Below the pieces are notes generated by a model that saw only the letters and a program-made list of their open reading frames with translations, did no database searches and was not told where the DNA came from. A program made the position numbers and the translations under genes. Positions 6,111 to 6,790 of a stretch of 6,790 nucleotides of DNA are shown piece by piece; within the stretch, counting starts at the first letter, position 1, and each line of letters starts with the position of its first letter. This stretch comes from an uncultured Bilophila sp. (GTDB lineage: Bacteria; Desulfobacterota; Desulfovibrionia; Desulfovibrionales; Desulfovibrionaceae), in contig CAUHBW010000211.1 of assembly GCA_959604115.1 (NCBI GenBank), positions 1 to 6,790 on the forward strand, given 5' to 3'.

Positions 6111-6734
6111 ATGATGAAAGAGACTCCGCCCACCCTGACCCTTGAAGCCACGACGTTCAACCGGCAGCAGCTCCAGGAGCAGCTCGCCGTGCTCGATGAG
6201 CGGCGGGAGGCGCAGATCGCGCTTGCCGGTCGCTCCAACGTGGGGAAGTCCTCCCTCGTCAACGCCCTTGCCCGCCGCAAGCAGCTCGCCAAGATCAGCG
6301 CGACGCCGGGCAAGACCCGTTCCATCAATTTTTACCGCGTCGATCCCGACGGCTTTTCCCTCGTGGACCTGCCGGGATACGGCTACGCCAAGTGTTCGCA
6401 GGAGGAACGCAAGAGCTGGGCCAAGCTCATCGAGTATTATCTGACGAACACGCCCACGCTCAAGGCGCTCGCCCTGCTACTCGACTGCCGGGTGCCGCCG
6501 CAGGCGTTGGACCGCGACCTGGCGGATTTTGCGCGCGGGCACGGCATTCCGCTGCTTCCCGTGTTGACCAAGGCCGACAAGTGCACGCAGAACGAGCGTT
6601 CCAAGCGGCAGCAGGAGTGGAGCCGTCTTCTCGGCGGCATCCTGCCCCTCGCGGTTTCCTCCAAGGACATGCGCGGCGTCGACGCCCTCTGGGCCGAGCT
6701 GCGGAAGTTCGCCGCGGACGGCGGGGAGGAGTAG
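6111..6734 (+). CDS. engB: Ribosome biogenesis GTPase EngB (YsxC/YihA)
   Basis: EngB is a TRAFAC-class GTPase that acts late in 50S subunit assembly and is essential in several bacteria. The 207-residue product carries the GTPase motifs in order: G1 GRSNVGKSS (40-48), the G2 region TPGKT (65-69), G3 DLPGYGYA (86-93), G4 TKAD (153-156) and G5 SSKD (183-186). DLPGYGYA and GRSNVGKSS are typical of the family. The ATG at 6111 was chosen because AGAGG lies 7 nt upstream. A second ATG follows at once, and the in-frame TTG at 6057 would add 18 residues before the normal N-terminus and lies upstream of the predicted transcription start. The gene is alone on the plus strand, divergent from efp, and is followed 6 nt after its TAG stop by a long hairpin. 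Confidence 0.95.
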   Translation: MMKETPPTLTLEATTFNRQQLQEQLAVLDERREAQIALAGRSNVGKSSLVNALARRKQLAKISATPGKTRSINFYRVDPDGFSLVDLPGYGYAKCSQEERKSWAKLIEYYLTNTPTLKALALLLDCRVPPQALDRDLADFARGHGIPLLPVLTKADKCTQNERSKRQQEWSRLLGGILPLAVSSKDMRGVDALWAELRKFAADGGEE

Positions 6735-6740
6735 AAGATT

Positions 6741-6790
6741 GGGGAAGGGAGGGAAAACTTTTCTGAAGAAAAGCTTTCCCTCCCTTCCCC
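6741..6790 (+). terminator. Long inverted repeat after engB, probable terminator
   Basis: Perfect 16-nt arms (6741-6756 and 6775-6790) enclose a further 6-bp stem, CTTTTC (6758-6763) with GAAAAG (6768-6773), and a TGAA loop. A single A/C mismatch separates the two stems. The arms are a strong purine/pyrimidine split (left arm G and A only). It starts 6 nt after the engB stop. The window ends at the right arm, so a following T-run cannot be seen. The symmetry could serve a convergent gene beyond the edge as well. Confidence 0.65.

Noticed and set aside
5942..6112. 56-codon minus-strand frame beginning MREPLVYVDKRG between engB and efp
   Set aside because: The composition is not absurd, but the ribosome site is weak (GGAG about 13 nt away), it contains the efp promoter, it uses rare-looking codons (ATA, AGG, CGA) and it matches no family I know. 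Conservation in relatives would reopen it.

Overview
The window is high-GC DNA (roughly 60% or more by eye) from a Gram-negative bacterium, most likely a sulfate reducer or relative in the Desulfovibrionaceae. The main pointers are a fused FmdE / zinc-ribbon / MoeA-like protein of a type I associate with Desulfovibrio-like genomes, together with a LolA lipoprotein carrier, which implies an outer membrane. No mobile element, CRISPR array, tRNA or rRNA was found. The gene content looks like stable chromosomal core.

Layout from left to right. Positions 9-1643 (minus) hold the FmdE-domain / molybdopterin-binding-like fusion. Positions 1667-2344 (minus) hold lolA, 23 nt upstream of the fusion gene and probably in one transcript with it. 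Positions 2345-2556 are intergenic, with an intrinsic terminator for the gene to the right and an extra unexplained hairpin. Positions 2557-5241 (minus) hold the DNA translocase gene ftsK, whose best start is an unusual ATT codon. Positions 5242-5355 contain a GC-rich hairpin. Positions 5356-5913 (minus) hold efp (elongation factor P). Positions 5914-6110 are a divergent promoter region. Positions 6111-6734 (plus) hold the ribosome-assembly GTPase gene engB (ysxC/yihA), followed by a long perfect inverted repeat that runs to the window edge.

Together the genes cover housekeeping functions: translation (EF-P), 50S ribosome assembly (EngB), chromosome segregation at division (FtsK), lipoprotein trafficking (LolA) and a probable metal or molybdenum-cofactor function (the FmdE fusion). 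EF-P and EngB appear to be transcribed divergently from -10 elements that overlap on opposite strands. FtsK carries a Pro-Pro-Pro stretch in its linker, which is the kind of sequence EF-P helps ribosomes translate.

I found no convincing previously undescribed system. The points most worth a second look are the probable ATT start of ftsK, the fusion protein with its cysteine-rich tail, and the shared efp/engB promoter core.
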